Part shown: piece after piece, positions 44,411 through 51,972 of the stretch | Layout: every line of letters begins with the position of its first letter | How positions within the stretch are numbered: the first letter of the stretch is position 1 | Assembly (NCBI GenBank): GCA_003216535.1 | Contig: QCIS01000004.1 | Location: 62,001 to 126,000, forward strand | Source: Prochlorococcus sp. AG-402-N08 | Lineage (GTDB): Bacteria > Cyanobacteriota > Cyanobacteriia > PCC-6307 > Cyanobiaceae | Direction of reading: 5' to 3' | DNA length: 64,000 bases | Position numbers and translations under genes: made by a program | Notes under the pieces: generated by a model | Told to the model about the DNA's origin: nothing | The model's input: the letters and a program-made list of their open reading frames with translations, nothing else | Databases searched by the model: none

Positions 44411-45111
44411 ATATTAAAAAGTATTTTACATTAAACAACTTAAAATCTATTTTTTATCTAAGCTCTATTTCGGCAGTGATGATAACTATATTATTCACTA
44501 AAAGCGATTTAAATATTAGGAATTCAGAATTAATAGTTGCAGAATTAGCTCAAATAACTCAAATCCCCAATACTGTTACATCAGTAATTCTAGGGACAAG
44601 ATTATTCGATACTATTGGTGAAGTTACCGTTTTTACACTTGCAGGATTAGGAGTTAAGATTCTTCTTCATGATGAAGAATCTGAGAAAAAATTATTGGGA
44701 ATTAAAGATACAACAATAATTCAACTCCTAGACCTATCAGCATTATTATGTGCTTTTTTAGCTATTGAACTTGCGATTAGGGGACATCTAACTCCTGGAG
44801 GAGGTTTTGCCTCTGGAGTCTCTGGAGCTACTGCAATTACTTTACTTATGATCACTGGGAGACTTCAGAAATTAGAGAATTACTATTTCAAATACAATGC
44901 TATTGCGATTGAGAAATTTGCAGTTGTTGTTTTTATTATTGTTTCTTTATTTAGTTTTATCAGTATTCTTGATCCATCAATTATATCTATAAGAGTTCCT
45001 CAAAAGCTTTTGATTCCCGTATTAAATATTATCTGTGCATCTAAGGTGACATTTGGTACTTGGTCTATTATTCGACTATTTATCTTAAAAAGAGGACTTC
45101 TCAGTAAATGA
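44407..45111 (+). CDS. mrpB: Mrp antiporter subunit B
   Basis: The protein has 234 residues. The N-terminal part contains NTVTSVILGTRLFDTIGEVTVFTLAGLGVK, as in the MrpA C-terminal (MbhE-like) region, followed by the MnhB domain: FLAIELAIRGHLTPGGGFASGVSGA with the G-H-x-x-P-GGGF motif. So two modules are joined. It overlaps the K+ channel gene by 4 bp. Confidence 0.85.
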   Translation: MNIKKYFTLNNLKSIFYLSSISAVMITILFTKSDLNIRNSELIVAELAQITQIPNTVTSVILGTRLFDTIGEVTVFTLAGLGVKILLHDEESEKKLLGIKDTTIIQLLDLSALLCAFLAIELAIRGHLTPGGGFASGVSGATAITLLMITGRLQKLENYYFKYNAIAIEKFAVVVFIIVSLFSFISILDPSIISIRVPQKLLIPVLNIICASKVTFGTWSIIRLFILKRGLLSK

Positions 45112-45851
45112 GCAAAACCAAAGTTAATAATTGGTATTTTGGAGATTATTGGGGCAGTTATCAAGGATCATCATATAATAATTTAATTTATGCAGTTACA
45201 ATTACTTTTTTCTTCACAGTCGCTATTGAGACGGAAATTTCTTTTATAAATGAAAATAACTTTGACGTTATTGTCGAGTTTGTTTATGAATTAGTGCAAG
45301 CTTTTTTTCTATCAGATTATGTTGGCAAATTAGCTAATAGTTGGTCAAAAAAAGATTATCAATTTAATGAATTAATACCCTCTATCTTACATTTCAGAAG
45401 CTTATTTGATTTTTTCACATTGCTACTGCTAATTACTGACTATATTCCAAATCAAAGTCCAATAATCTTAACAGCTTATATCCTGAAAATTTCAATAAAT
45501 ATATATCAATCTCAATTTAGATCAATAATAAATAGGCTTAAATTTATTCTCTTCGAAAGGCCCTCTAAAACTTTTTTCCCAATTACTTTGCTATCTGTTT
45601 TGACATATACATTTGCTTCAGTGATGTTTTTGATAGAGAGAAATGCTGACGCAGAACATTTTGGATCTATAATTAGATCTTTATGGTTTTCTGTAGTTAG
45701 CATAACAACTGTTGGATATGGTGATATAACTCCCTCAACAGTACTAGGTAAAGTAGTCTCTACGATGTTTGTTTTTTTGGGAATAATTTGCATTGCTTTA
45801 TTGACAGCTAATATTATTGAAATCAACTCGGAATATGAAAAAAATTTATAA
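45108..45851 (+). CDS. six-TM potassium channel with TVGYGD filter
   Basis: The protein has 247 residues with about six hydrophobic segments. The pore loop is RSLWFSVVSITTVGYGDITP, holding the K+ selectivity filter TVGYGD, followed by the inner helix FVFLGIICIALLTANIIEI. The fourth segment has few basic residues, so strong voltage sensing is doubtful. There is no RCK domain. The ATG overlaps mrpB by 4 bp, so the channel is part of the Mrp transcript. Confidence 0.85.
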   Translation: MSKTKVNNWYFGDYWGSYQGSSYNNLIYAVTITFFFTVAIETEISFINENNFDVIVEFVYELVQAFFLSDYVGKLANSWSKKDYQFNELIPSILHFRSLFDFFTLLLLITDYIPNQSPIILTAYILKISINIYQSQFRSIINRLKFILFERPSKTFFPITLLSVLTYTFASVMFLIERNADAEHFGSIIRSLWFSVVSITTVGYGDITPSTVLGKVVSTMFVFLGIICIALLTANIIEINSEYEKNL

Positions 45852-45962
45852 AAAACTTTAATTCATTAAATTAGAAGTTACAAATATTTATGCCTATACT
45901 GAATCAGGTTGATTTGTTTTTGATAAGTTTCATAATATGGATATTTATGTGATTAAAATCTT

Positions 45963-46826
45963 ATGAGAAGAATAATAAATTGTTTAATAGTAATTTTTAT
46001 ATTTGTAACTTCATTTTTTTCTTCTAGCATATCTGAGGCAGTTGAAATAGATTACATAAAAAAAATTAAAGACAGAGGCTCGTTAATTGTAGGAATGCCG
46101 CCCTTTAATAATCCACCATATTATTACAAGGATAGCCCTCCAGAGATAGAAGATTCAAAGTCAATGAGAGGAAACGATGTAGAATTAATTAGGAAGTTTG
46201 CAAAAAATCTAGGCGTTAATGTGTTTTTTGATCAGTCTTCAAGCAGTTTCAATGAAACAGTTAACAGAGCTGGAGCAGGGGATTTTGATATAGCTATAGG
46301 TAAATTAAGTACAAATTATTCAAGAATGTCAAATGCGCATCCTCATATATATATGAATTTTAGACAATCTTTATTAGCTAATAGATCATTTCTTTCTAAA
46401 TTTTCAAAAGTGCCAGAACAAAATCTTGGCTCAGAAATTCTTCAATCAAATATAAAAGTTGGTTTTATCTCTAATTCATCCTACGAAACTTCTGCAAAAG
46501 AACTTATGCCTTATGCAATTAAAAAAGGTTTCTCAAATTGGGACGAGTGTAAAGAAGCTTTAATCAATGGAACAATTGATGCCATTTATCGCGATGCTAC
46601 AGAAATAAAAAAAATTGTTTATCAAGATCCAAATCTTTCCATTAAATTTGTTCCGGTCCTTTTTGACGATGTGAAGGATAAAATTTCTATTTATTTGTCT
46701 ACGGAAGCTAATACAGGTTTGTCAGACGTACTTGAATATTATTTAGGTGAGGAAGAGATTAAAACTGATACTCAGGTACTCAACGAATTTTCAAATTACT
46801 ATAAACCTATCTTGTCCAAAAAATAA
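45963..46826 (+). CDS. family-3 periplasmic solute-binding protein
   Basis: The protein has 287 residues with a signal peptide (INCLIVIFIFVTSFFSSSISEA). The SBP_bac_3 pattern follows: GSLIVGMPPFNNPPYYYKD, RGNDVELIRKFAKNLGV, AGDFDIAIGKLSTNYSRM (domain core), and INGTIDAIYRDATEIKK. It would bind amino acids or related compounds. No ABC permease or ATPase is next to it; the following gene is a DAACS symporter, 9 bp away on the same strand. Confidence 0.82.
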   Translation: MRRIINCLIVIFIFVTSFFSSSISEAVEIDYIKKIKDRGSLIVGMPPFNNPPYYYKDSPPEIEDSKSMRGNDVELIRKFAKNLGVNVFFDQSSSSFNETVNRAGAGDFDIAIGKLSTNYSRMSNAHPHIYMNFRQSLLANRSFLSKFSKVPEQNLGSEILQSNIKVGFISNSSYETSAKELMPYAIKKGFSNWDECKEALINGTIDAIYRDATEIKKIVYQDPNLSIKFVPVLFDDVKDKISIYLSTEANTGLSDVLEYYLGEEEIKTDTQVLNEFSNYYKPILSKK

Positions 46827-46835
46827 TCTTAAAAC

Positions 46836-48110
46836 ATGCATTATTCAACATTAAAATCATTTCTAATTACTTCCAGAAAACCTAAATATTTTTTATTTCT
46901 TATTCTTCCTATCTCAATATTAATTGGTAGATTTTTACCTTTTTTGTCTCAACCTCTTAATGATATTGGTCTTACGTTAATACAATTAATATCTTTTCCT
47001 GCTATTCCTTTAGTTTTATCAGCAGTTGTTATTTCTATTACTTCAATATTTACTTCTAAAGAAGAACAAGGCTTAGAAAAAAATAATTTCGCAAAAACAT
47101 TACTGTTTACAATAATAATATTTGTAGTATCTCTTTCATTCTTAGCGGTACTATTATCTCTTTATTCAAAACCGGGTATTTTGTCTCCGGAGGGCAAACT
47201 TTCAATTGGTAGGTTCATGCTAGATGTTACTGATATCAATGTAGTAGTAAATTCCAACCCAATAATTGAAGATATTGTAAAACCGAGTTTTTGGAAAAGT
47301 CTTATTCCTACAAATATAATTACTGATGTATCCAGTGGCCAAACACTAAAAGTTATTAGTGGTTCCATTTTAGCAGGATTAGGTTTGTCAGCTTTACCAA
47401 AAGAGACTTCTCAACCAATGATATCCTTCCTAAGAAGTCTAAATACATTATCCGTTAAGGTTTTAGACGAATTACTTGTATTATCTCCATTAATTTTAAT
47501 CTGTTTAATTGCAGGGGCGATGGCTTCCATTAGTGCTGAGATAATAGTTGCTCTTCTTAATTTGGCTATATGCATTCTTTTAGCTTCAGTTGCATCGTTG
47601 GGAGTAGCAAAATTAATATTACGAAAATTCACTACCTCCGCTGAAAGGGAGAAATTTGATATAAATCCTGCAGATTCCGTTTTTTTATTAGCTCTATCAA
47701 CAGGTAGTAGTATGGCTTGTTATCCCACAATTGTGAAATCACTTCAAGAAATTGGGAGATCAAAGTCTGAAACCGAAGCCTCTGCCTCCTTGAGCTTGTT
47801 GATAGCAAGATTAGGAAATGTGGTTTACAACGTTATTGTCATTATTTTTGCATTGAATTTGTATGAAGTAAGATTAACCCCCTTAGTTTTATTTCAAATT
47901 TTAATTTTTGGAATTTTTACGGGCATATCTGCTGCAGGATTGAATGGAGTTGCAGTACTGCCTACAATAGGATTTGCACTCGCATTTTTTGCAGTGCCAT
48001 TACCTCCTATTTTGATTCTTTTAATAGCAATTGATCCTATTCTTACACTCGCAAGATCAGCAATAACAGGAGTTCTTTCACTCGCAATTACAACAATTTC
48101 AACTAGGTAG
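46836..48110 (+). CDS. DAACS (sodium:dicarboxylate symporter) family transporter
   Basis: The protein has 424 residues and about eight helices plus two hairpins. It has a serine-rich hairpin, LALSTGSSMACYPTIVKS, and the late motif ILLIAIDPILTLARSAITG, which corresponds to the D-x-x-x-R/N region that binds substrate in GltP/GltPh. The canonical NMDGT motif is not clearly present, so substrate may differ from glutamate/aspartate. It is probably co-transcribed with the solute-binding protein gene. Confidence 0.82.
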   Translation: MHYSTLKSFLITSRKPKYFLFLILPISILIGRFLPFLSQPLNDIGLTLIQLISFPAIPLVLSAVVISITSIFTSKEEQGLEKNNFAKTLLFTIIIFVVSLSFLAVLLSLYSKPGILSPEGKLSIGRFMLDVTDINVVVNSNPIIEDIVKPSFWKSLIPTNIITDVSSGQTLKVISGSILAGLGLSALPKETSQPMISFLRSLNTLSVKVLDELLVLSPLILICLIAGAMASISAEIIVALLNLAICILLASVASLGVAKLILRKFTTSAEREKFDINPADSVFLLALSTGSSMACYPTIVKSLQEIGRSKSETEASASLSLLIARLGNVVYNVIVIIFALNLYEVRLTPLVLFQILIFGIFTGISAAGLNGVAVLPTIGFALAFFAVPLPPILILLIAIDPILTLARSAITGVLSLAITTISTR

Positions 48111-48384
48111 AGTTATTACATTATAAATTTTTTTATTTTACAGAAATATACTTTTTTTATTTTTAAATAATTTTTGAGTAAATTAGAAATTTTGATTTCT
48201 TATTCTTAAAAAGATATTTGCGCTTCAGCTTACTGAATTATATCTTTGACATGAAATTTTATATATGTAAAAAAATAAGTAATTTATCTAAAAAAGATAA
48301 TTTATGTTTTGTATAAAGAGACAAATATGTAATGAAGTTCAAAAGGGTAAATTCTTTTAACATAATTCAGTTAAATGAAAAAGT

Positions 48385-48720
48385 TTATGGTTTATAAAAA
48401 TCATTGGCAGACCAATTACTTGATCCAGGTACATTTGAAGCTAATTCCTTGAATTCTCTTGTATTAATAGCTTCTTCATAATCTGTTAATTGATTCCATT
48501 CCTCTTGGAGTTTATATGTATTTGAATTAACTTTTTCTAAACTTGCTTCAATAAAACCTTTTTTATTTGAGAAAAAACTATGAATTTCAGAGAACGACTT
48601 TTCCAATTGCATACTCTCTTCAGGTACTACATTTATTTGCATATCTAATACTAATGCATCAACAGGAGATGTAGGCATTAAAAATAGCAAAAAAGCTATA
48701 CAGCTTAAAAAAAACCTCAT
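48385..48720 (-). CDS. small secreted protein, function unknown
   Basis: The protein has 111 residues with a signal peptide (MRFFLSCIAFLLFLMPTSPVDA). The mature part is helical, acidic and without cysteines. I do not recognise a family. It stands alone, with long AT-rich gaps on both sides. Confidence 0.6.
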   Translation of the reverse strand: MRFFLSCIAFLLFLMPTSPVDALVLDMQINVVPEESMQLEKSFSEIHSFFSNKKGFIEASLEKVNSNTYKLQEEWNQLTDYEEAINTREFKELASNVPGSSNWSANDFYKP

Positions 48721-49065
48721 GTTTTAGTTTAACAATTACTTTAAATATTAATAAACTTTATAAATAATAAAAGTATTTTTAGATTAATTTGAAACCTAAT
48801 TTTGCCCTAAATATAGATTAACCGAAAAAATTATATTTTTTGAGTTTTTAATGATTTAAAAAAAAATTAAATTTATTACTTGTGTGAATTCAAAATAAGT
48901 TTTTGAATTTTTCATGAGAAAAAATTAAAAAATAAATCCTTTGAATTATTAGCAAAATATTTTAAAAAAGAAAATTGAAAGGTATATGATTTAGATGAGA
49001 AACGTTTACTTTTGAAGTAGAGGATTAAATAATGATTTATTTAGTATTTATACTTATAAAATAAG
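48721..49065. other. 345-bp AT-rich gap
   Basis: No gene, hairpin or repeat of note is seen, except AAACGTTTACT at 49000-49010, which resembles the core of the TGAAACG(C/T)TTACTAC element. It probably contains promoters for both divergent genes. Confidence 0.4.
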
Positions 49066-49257
49066 ATGCTTTCTTCTCGCATAAAACAAGAGTTAGTACT
49101 ACAGTCTCAAGCTTTAAAAGCATCTATTCTATCCATTGACAATAGATCTAAAATAAGATCAAAAACCTTTTTATTTAAATGGGAAATTATACAAATACCA
49201 TTAATTGGTTATTTGGTAGAGAAAGGAATTTTTTTGGTCCTCAACCAGGATCTTTAG
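49066..49257 (+). CDS. short upstream open frame, doubtful
   Basis: A 63-codon frame starts with ATG at 49066 and overlaps the next gene by 79 bp in another frame. Its first ~40 residues are hydrophilic (MLSSRIKQELVLQSQALKAS) and the rest is the shadow of the membrane-protein gene. It could be a short upstream peptide or a frameshifted N-terminus. I have no independent support. Confidence 0.25.
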   Translation: MLSSRIKQELVLQSQALKASILSIDNRSKIRSKTFLFKWEIIQIPLIGYLVEKGIFLVLNQDL

Positions 49258-49601
49258 TACCATTAAATATTTTGGCAGCATTTTTTTCTCATCAACACTC
49301 TGATGCTTCAATGAGGATATTGCATGGATATACTTCACTAGGACTAATAATCGGCATTTTTAGTACATTCAGTATTCTTGTAAATATTCGTTCAAAATTT
49401 AAGAAAATTCGCATTTTTGTCCCTCTATTGATAATAAATGTTTGGGCATTTTATACGAATACATGGGTAGCTATAAATGGTATGGGAATACCTTATGGAA
49501 GACAATTCCATGTTTTTTTAGCAGTTTTAATAATCTTTAATTTTTTTATTTTCCGTAAATATACAAATTTAAAAGAAACTAGTGATCTAATAATTAAATG
49601 A
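49179..49601 (+). CDS. small multispanning membrane protein
   Basis: The protein has 140 residues and four hydrophobic segments. It has polar loops HQHSDASMRILHG and GIPYGRQFHVF that could bind a ligand or cofactor. An in-frame TAA lies directly before the ATG (TAAATG), so the start cannot be further upstream. I do not recognise the family. The stop codon TGA is part of the TGAAACGCTTACTAC element. Confidence 0.6.
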   Translation: MGNYTNTINWLFGRERNFFGPQPGSLVPLNILAAFFSHQHSDASMRILHGYTSLGLIIGIFSTFSILVNIRSKFKKIRIFVPLLIINVWAFYTNTWVAINGMGIPYGRQFHVFLAVLIIFNFFIFRKYTNLKETSDLIIK

Positions 49602-49613
49602 AACGCTTACTAC
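49598..49613 (+). repeat. TGAAACGCTTACTAC element at a stop codon
   Basis: ATGAAACGCTTACTAC is the exact reverse complement of 14541-14556. The TGA is the stop of the membrane-protein gene. The AAAGAAGCTAATTGCC fragment of the hairpin repeat follows ~60 bp later. Confidence 0.65.
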
Positions 49614-49925
49614 TCCAATTAAATAATATTTTCTGTTAAAAATGATTTTACTATTCCCATATAAAAGAAGCTAATTGCCTGGTTCTTCTGGGTTTGTCGT
49701 GATCCCTTACAAATACATGGGAAAATTTATTGCAGCCAGATAATTTTTGCTATATGTAGGTAACTAAGCCGTTACTTGGTTTGTTTCAGTCGATCTTATA
49801 GCGAATTGAGAGAAGCTTCCCTAACAGACCTTGAGTCGGAACGATCAAACGACTGACTAAGAGTAATAGCATTAGCACTTTTTTTTGTCTATTAATAATT
49901 AATGGATAAAAAGGAATCAAAATAA
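49602..49925. other. 324-bp gap with repeat fragments and possible structured RNA
   Basis: Three pieces seen at the tRNA-Ser hot spot recur: TGAAACGCTTACTAC at the left edge, AAAGAAGCTAATTGCC at 49665-49680 and CAGTCGATCT at 49787-49796. From ~49756 several hairpins can be drawn (GGTAAC/GTTACTT around 49759-49777; AGTCG/CGACT around 49829-49852). A T8 run follows at 49879-49886. It may be a small RNA with a terminator, or a decayed island fragment. Confidence 0.35.
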
Positions 49926-50951
49926 TCAAAAATCATAACCTACATTTAAAGAATATTTATCTTCAAATTTTGGGCTACTAAACTCTTTATAATCATTTTC
50001 ATATTCAAAAAAAGTATTAAAACCAGAACTATCACTTGGTCTAAAAGTTAAGGTAGTTGATAATTCATTTCCATAAATAGCAGTACTTGCGTAACTTGAA
50101 GTAAACATATTATTTATTTCTAATTGAAATTTTTTATTTAGTTTATTTGAAAAATTTAATTTAAAAACACTTGATAGATAATTTTCACCACAATCAGTAA
50201 TTATATCGCATTCATCACCGCCATAAACAAAATGTATTGCAGGTCCAGCAGAGATTGATAAAGAAGTATCATCTGAGTCGAAAAATCCTTTGGTCAAACC
50301 AATAGATGAAATTAATGAATTCCTACCATAGGATGCATCCGAGTTATAGTCATAATTATTAGAATAATATATGGCCATATTTCTATTACTTATATCCCTA
50401 CTTGTTTTTTGATCAATTTCTAGAGAATCACTCACGTTGTATGGTCCTCCCATTTCATATTGAGATTCATCTTTTGTCCAATCAAATGAAATGGAATTTG
50501 TATAGATACTTTTTTCATTAGTTAAATCAATACTTAAATCTAAATCTAATGATCTTGAAAAATCTTCATATCCAATATCCTCATCTAAACCTATACTTAT
50601 TGATCCACTCCATTTCGAAATTTCATCATTACTTTTTACTTCTGAAATATTATTGTTAGAAATTGAAGAAGTGGAAGTATTTGTCTCAACGGTTTTATTA
50701 GTTTTATCTTCAGTATTTTTTACATCAAACTTAAAATTTTGGATTATTGATTCTCTAATAGTAAGCTCTCCTAATTGTGGATGATCTAAAAATTTTGCAT
50801 CATTTGTACTTTTACTCTCAATTAAAGTTCCATTCAATGTATCCCCATTCTTGAGAGTAATAACTACTTTCTTATCATCGGTTGAAGCATAAATTTTAAG
50901 AGGAGAAATAACAGAAAATATAATTATGATTTTGAAAAAATAATCATACAT
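49926..50951 (-). CDS. DUF481-like outer-membrane protein
   Basis: The protein has 341 residues with a signal peptide (ending near ISPLKIYA). A small domain follows: VVITLKNGDTLNGTLIESKS ... LGELTIRESII, typical of the domain before DUF481. A Ser/Asn/Thr-rich linker (residues ~75-105) follows. The remaining ~230 residues form an aromatic beta-barrel (SLDLDLSIDLT..., FNTFFEYENDYKEF) ending with YSLNVGYDF, a porin-type C-terminal Phe. Function unknown. It is preceded by repeat copy B. Confidence 0.75.
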   Translation of the reverse strand: MYDYFFKIIIIFSVISPLKIYASTDDKKVVITLKNGDTLNGTLIESKSTNDAKFLDHPQLGELTIRESIIQNFKFDVKNTEDKTNKTVETNTSTSSISNNNISEVKSNDEISKWSGSISIGLDEDIGYEDFSRSLDLDLSIDLTNEKSIYTNSISFDWTKDESQYEMGGPYNVSDSLEIDQKTSRDISNRNMAIYYSNNYDYNSDASYGRNSLISSIGLTKGFFDSDDTSLSISAGPAIHFVYGGDECDIITDCGENYLSSVFKLNFSNKLNKKFQLEINNMFTSSYASTAIYGNELSTTLTFRPSDSSGFNTFFEYENDYKEFSSPKFEDKYSLNVGYDF

Positions 50952-50964
50952 ATAGCAAGATAAA

Positions 50965-51007
50965 AAAAAGGAGCTTATTGCCCCTTATTTTATATCGACT
51001 GTCAATC
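50965..51007 (-). repeat. full copy B of the intercistronic hairpin repeat
   Basis: On the minus strand it begins ATTGACAGTCGATATAAAAT and ends with the hairpin AAGGGGC-AATAA-GCTCCTT and a T run. It lies between the frameshifted secreted-peptide gene and the DUF481 gene, 13 bp before the latter's ATG. About 40 of 43 positions match copy A. Confidence 0.75.
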
Positions 51008-51038
51008 AAGTAAATATACCCTGTAGGGTATATGTTTA

Positions 51039-51214
51039 TTACGTCATTATAAGTATTAATCCTTCTGCGATAGCTTCTTCACAAGTCATACCTAATTTTT
51101 TGCATATTTATCACACTCCTTAAATGTATCAACAACTTTGTGTGCCTCTACTGAGGGAGGTATCGCTAATGCAAATAAGGAAGTAAAAATTATTGCTGAA
51201 AAAAGTTTTTTCAT
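51039..51214 (-). pseudogene. secreted micropeptide gene interrupted by a frameshift at A6
   Basis: From ATG 51214 the frame gives a clean signal peptide (MKKLFSAIIFTSLFALAIPP, cut after SVEA), then HKVVDTFKECDKYAKN and a TAG at 51092-51094. A -1 shift on the A6 run (51101-51096) bypasses that stop and continues KLGMTCEEAIAEGLILIMT to TAA 51039, for ~58 residues and two cysteines. The continuing frame keeps protein-like composition. A -1 slip, transcriptional slippage, a real mutation or a read error could all explain it. Confidence 0.55.
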
Positions 51215-51265
51215 TATTATTAACGATCTTAGTTTATTAAATACTTTTTTTGTATAGCTTAAAAC

Positions 51266-51309
51266 AAAAAAAGGAACTAATTGCCCCTTATTTTAGGTCG
51301 ACTCTCAAT
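51266..51309 (-). repeat. copy C of the intercistronic repeat
   Basis: On the minus strand it begins ATTGAGAGTCGACCTAAAAT and continues with AAGGGGCAATTAGTTCCTT and a T run. The hairpin is weaker than in copies A and B. Its first base is the last base of the TAA stop of the 38-residue gene. Confidence 0.7.
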
Positions 51310-51425
51310 TAATAATATTGTCTATATAGATTTCCATTTTTAGAAGTCCTATAACGAAATCTACCTCCTCTTTTTTCCATAAATTTAAGAAGATGAACTT
51401 CTATCAGTTGGTCTTTGCTTTTCAC
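51309..51425 (-). CDS. 38-residue basic protein
   Basis: GTG at 51425 overlaps the TAG of the preceding small gene by one base (TAGTG), which suggests coupled translation. The peptide starts MKSKDQLIEVHLLKFME and ends with the Arg/Tyr-rich RGGRFRYRTSKNGNLYRQYY. It is very basic and lacks a signal peptide. I do not recognise a family. Internal ATG at residue 16 is possible. Confidence 0.45.
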   Translation of the reverse strand: MKSKDQLIEVHLLKFMEKRGGRFRYRTSKNGNLYRQYY

Positions 51426-51529
51426 TATTTAATTGTTCTACTCTTTTTTTTTGCTAATTTTTTTAAAAGAGCTTTTCTTTCTTCCTTTGATTTATCTTTA
51501 TTAGCTTTAGATTTATTTAGGCATTTCAC
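51425..51529 (-). CDS. 34-residue lysine-rich protein
   Basis: From GTG 51529 the frame encodes 34 residues, nearly half Lys/Arg (SKEERKALLKKLAKKKSRT), predicted as one amphipathic helix. It lies between divergent genes and shares one base with the next small gene. The plus-strand frame over the same DNA is Phe-rich, an antisense shadow of the lysine codons. I do not recognise a family. Confidence 0.45.
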   Translation of the reverse strand: MKCLNKSKANKDKSKEERKALLKKLAKKKSRTIK

Positions 51530-51591
51530 AATTGTTTATAAAACAAAATATTTAGTTTATATTATTTATTATTTTTTTTAAATTTACATTA

Positions 51592-51972
51592 ATGATACTA
51601 AAAAAAAAAATGAAATTTTTTAAAAGTTCTCTTTCCTTTTTACTCGTTTGCTTATTTTACTCAACTATTTCAATCCCAATAATTACAAGTCCACCTTTAT
51701 TTGCTGAAACCAATGCTGAAAAAACGCTTCTGAAATGGCTTAAAAAAGCAGGTAATAATGTACTTCTTGGAAAATTGCAGAAATTTCGAATTCCCTGCCA
51801 AGTTAATTGTTATATAGTTGATGAAATGATTTTAAACGCAAAAGCAGCACAAGAGGATAACCTTGATCCAGGTACAGCTATGAATATGGTTTATAATGCT
51901 GCAAATCGTCATGGATCCAAAGGCAAAGTTATCCTTTCAGAATTTTATAGTTTTATTGGCTTACCATTTTGA
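51592..51972 (+). CDS. small secreted protein
   Basis: The protein has 126 residues from ATG 51592; ATG 51610 (MKFFKSSLSFLLVCLFYSTI) gives a more typical signal peptide. The mature part starts near ETNAEKTLLKWL. It has CQVNC in the middle, a likely disulfide pair, and a helical C-terminus. I do not recognise a family. It resembles other small secreted proteins of this region only in general build. Confidence 0.6.
   Translation: MILKKKMKFFKSSLSFLLVCLFYSTISIPIITSPPLFAETNAEKTLLKWLKKAGNNVLLGKLQKFRIPCQVNCYIVDEMILNAKAAQEDNLDPGTAMNMVYNAANRHGSKGKVILSEFYSFIGLPF

Noticed and set aside
14821-51309. Integron attC sites for the small-gene repeats
   Set aside because: The repeats lack the R/L box structure of attC and no integrase gene is present. 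They are described only as terminator-like cassette ends.
51393-51581. 62-codon plus-strand, Phe-rich frame
   Set aside because: It is antisense to the lysine-rich 34-codon gene; hydrophobicity here comes from the reverse complement of AAA/AAG codons.
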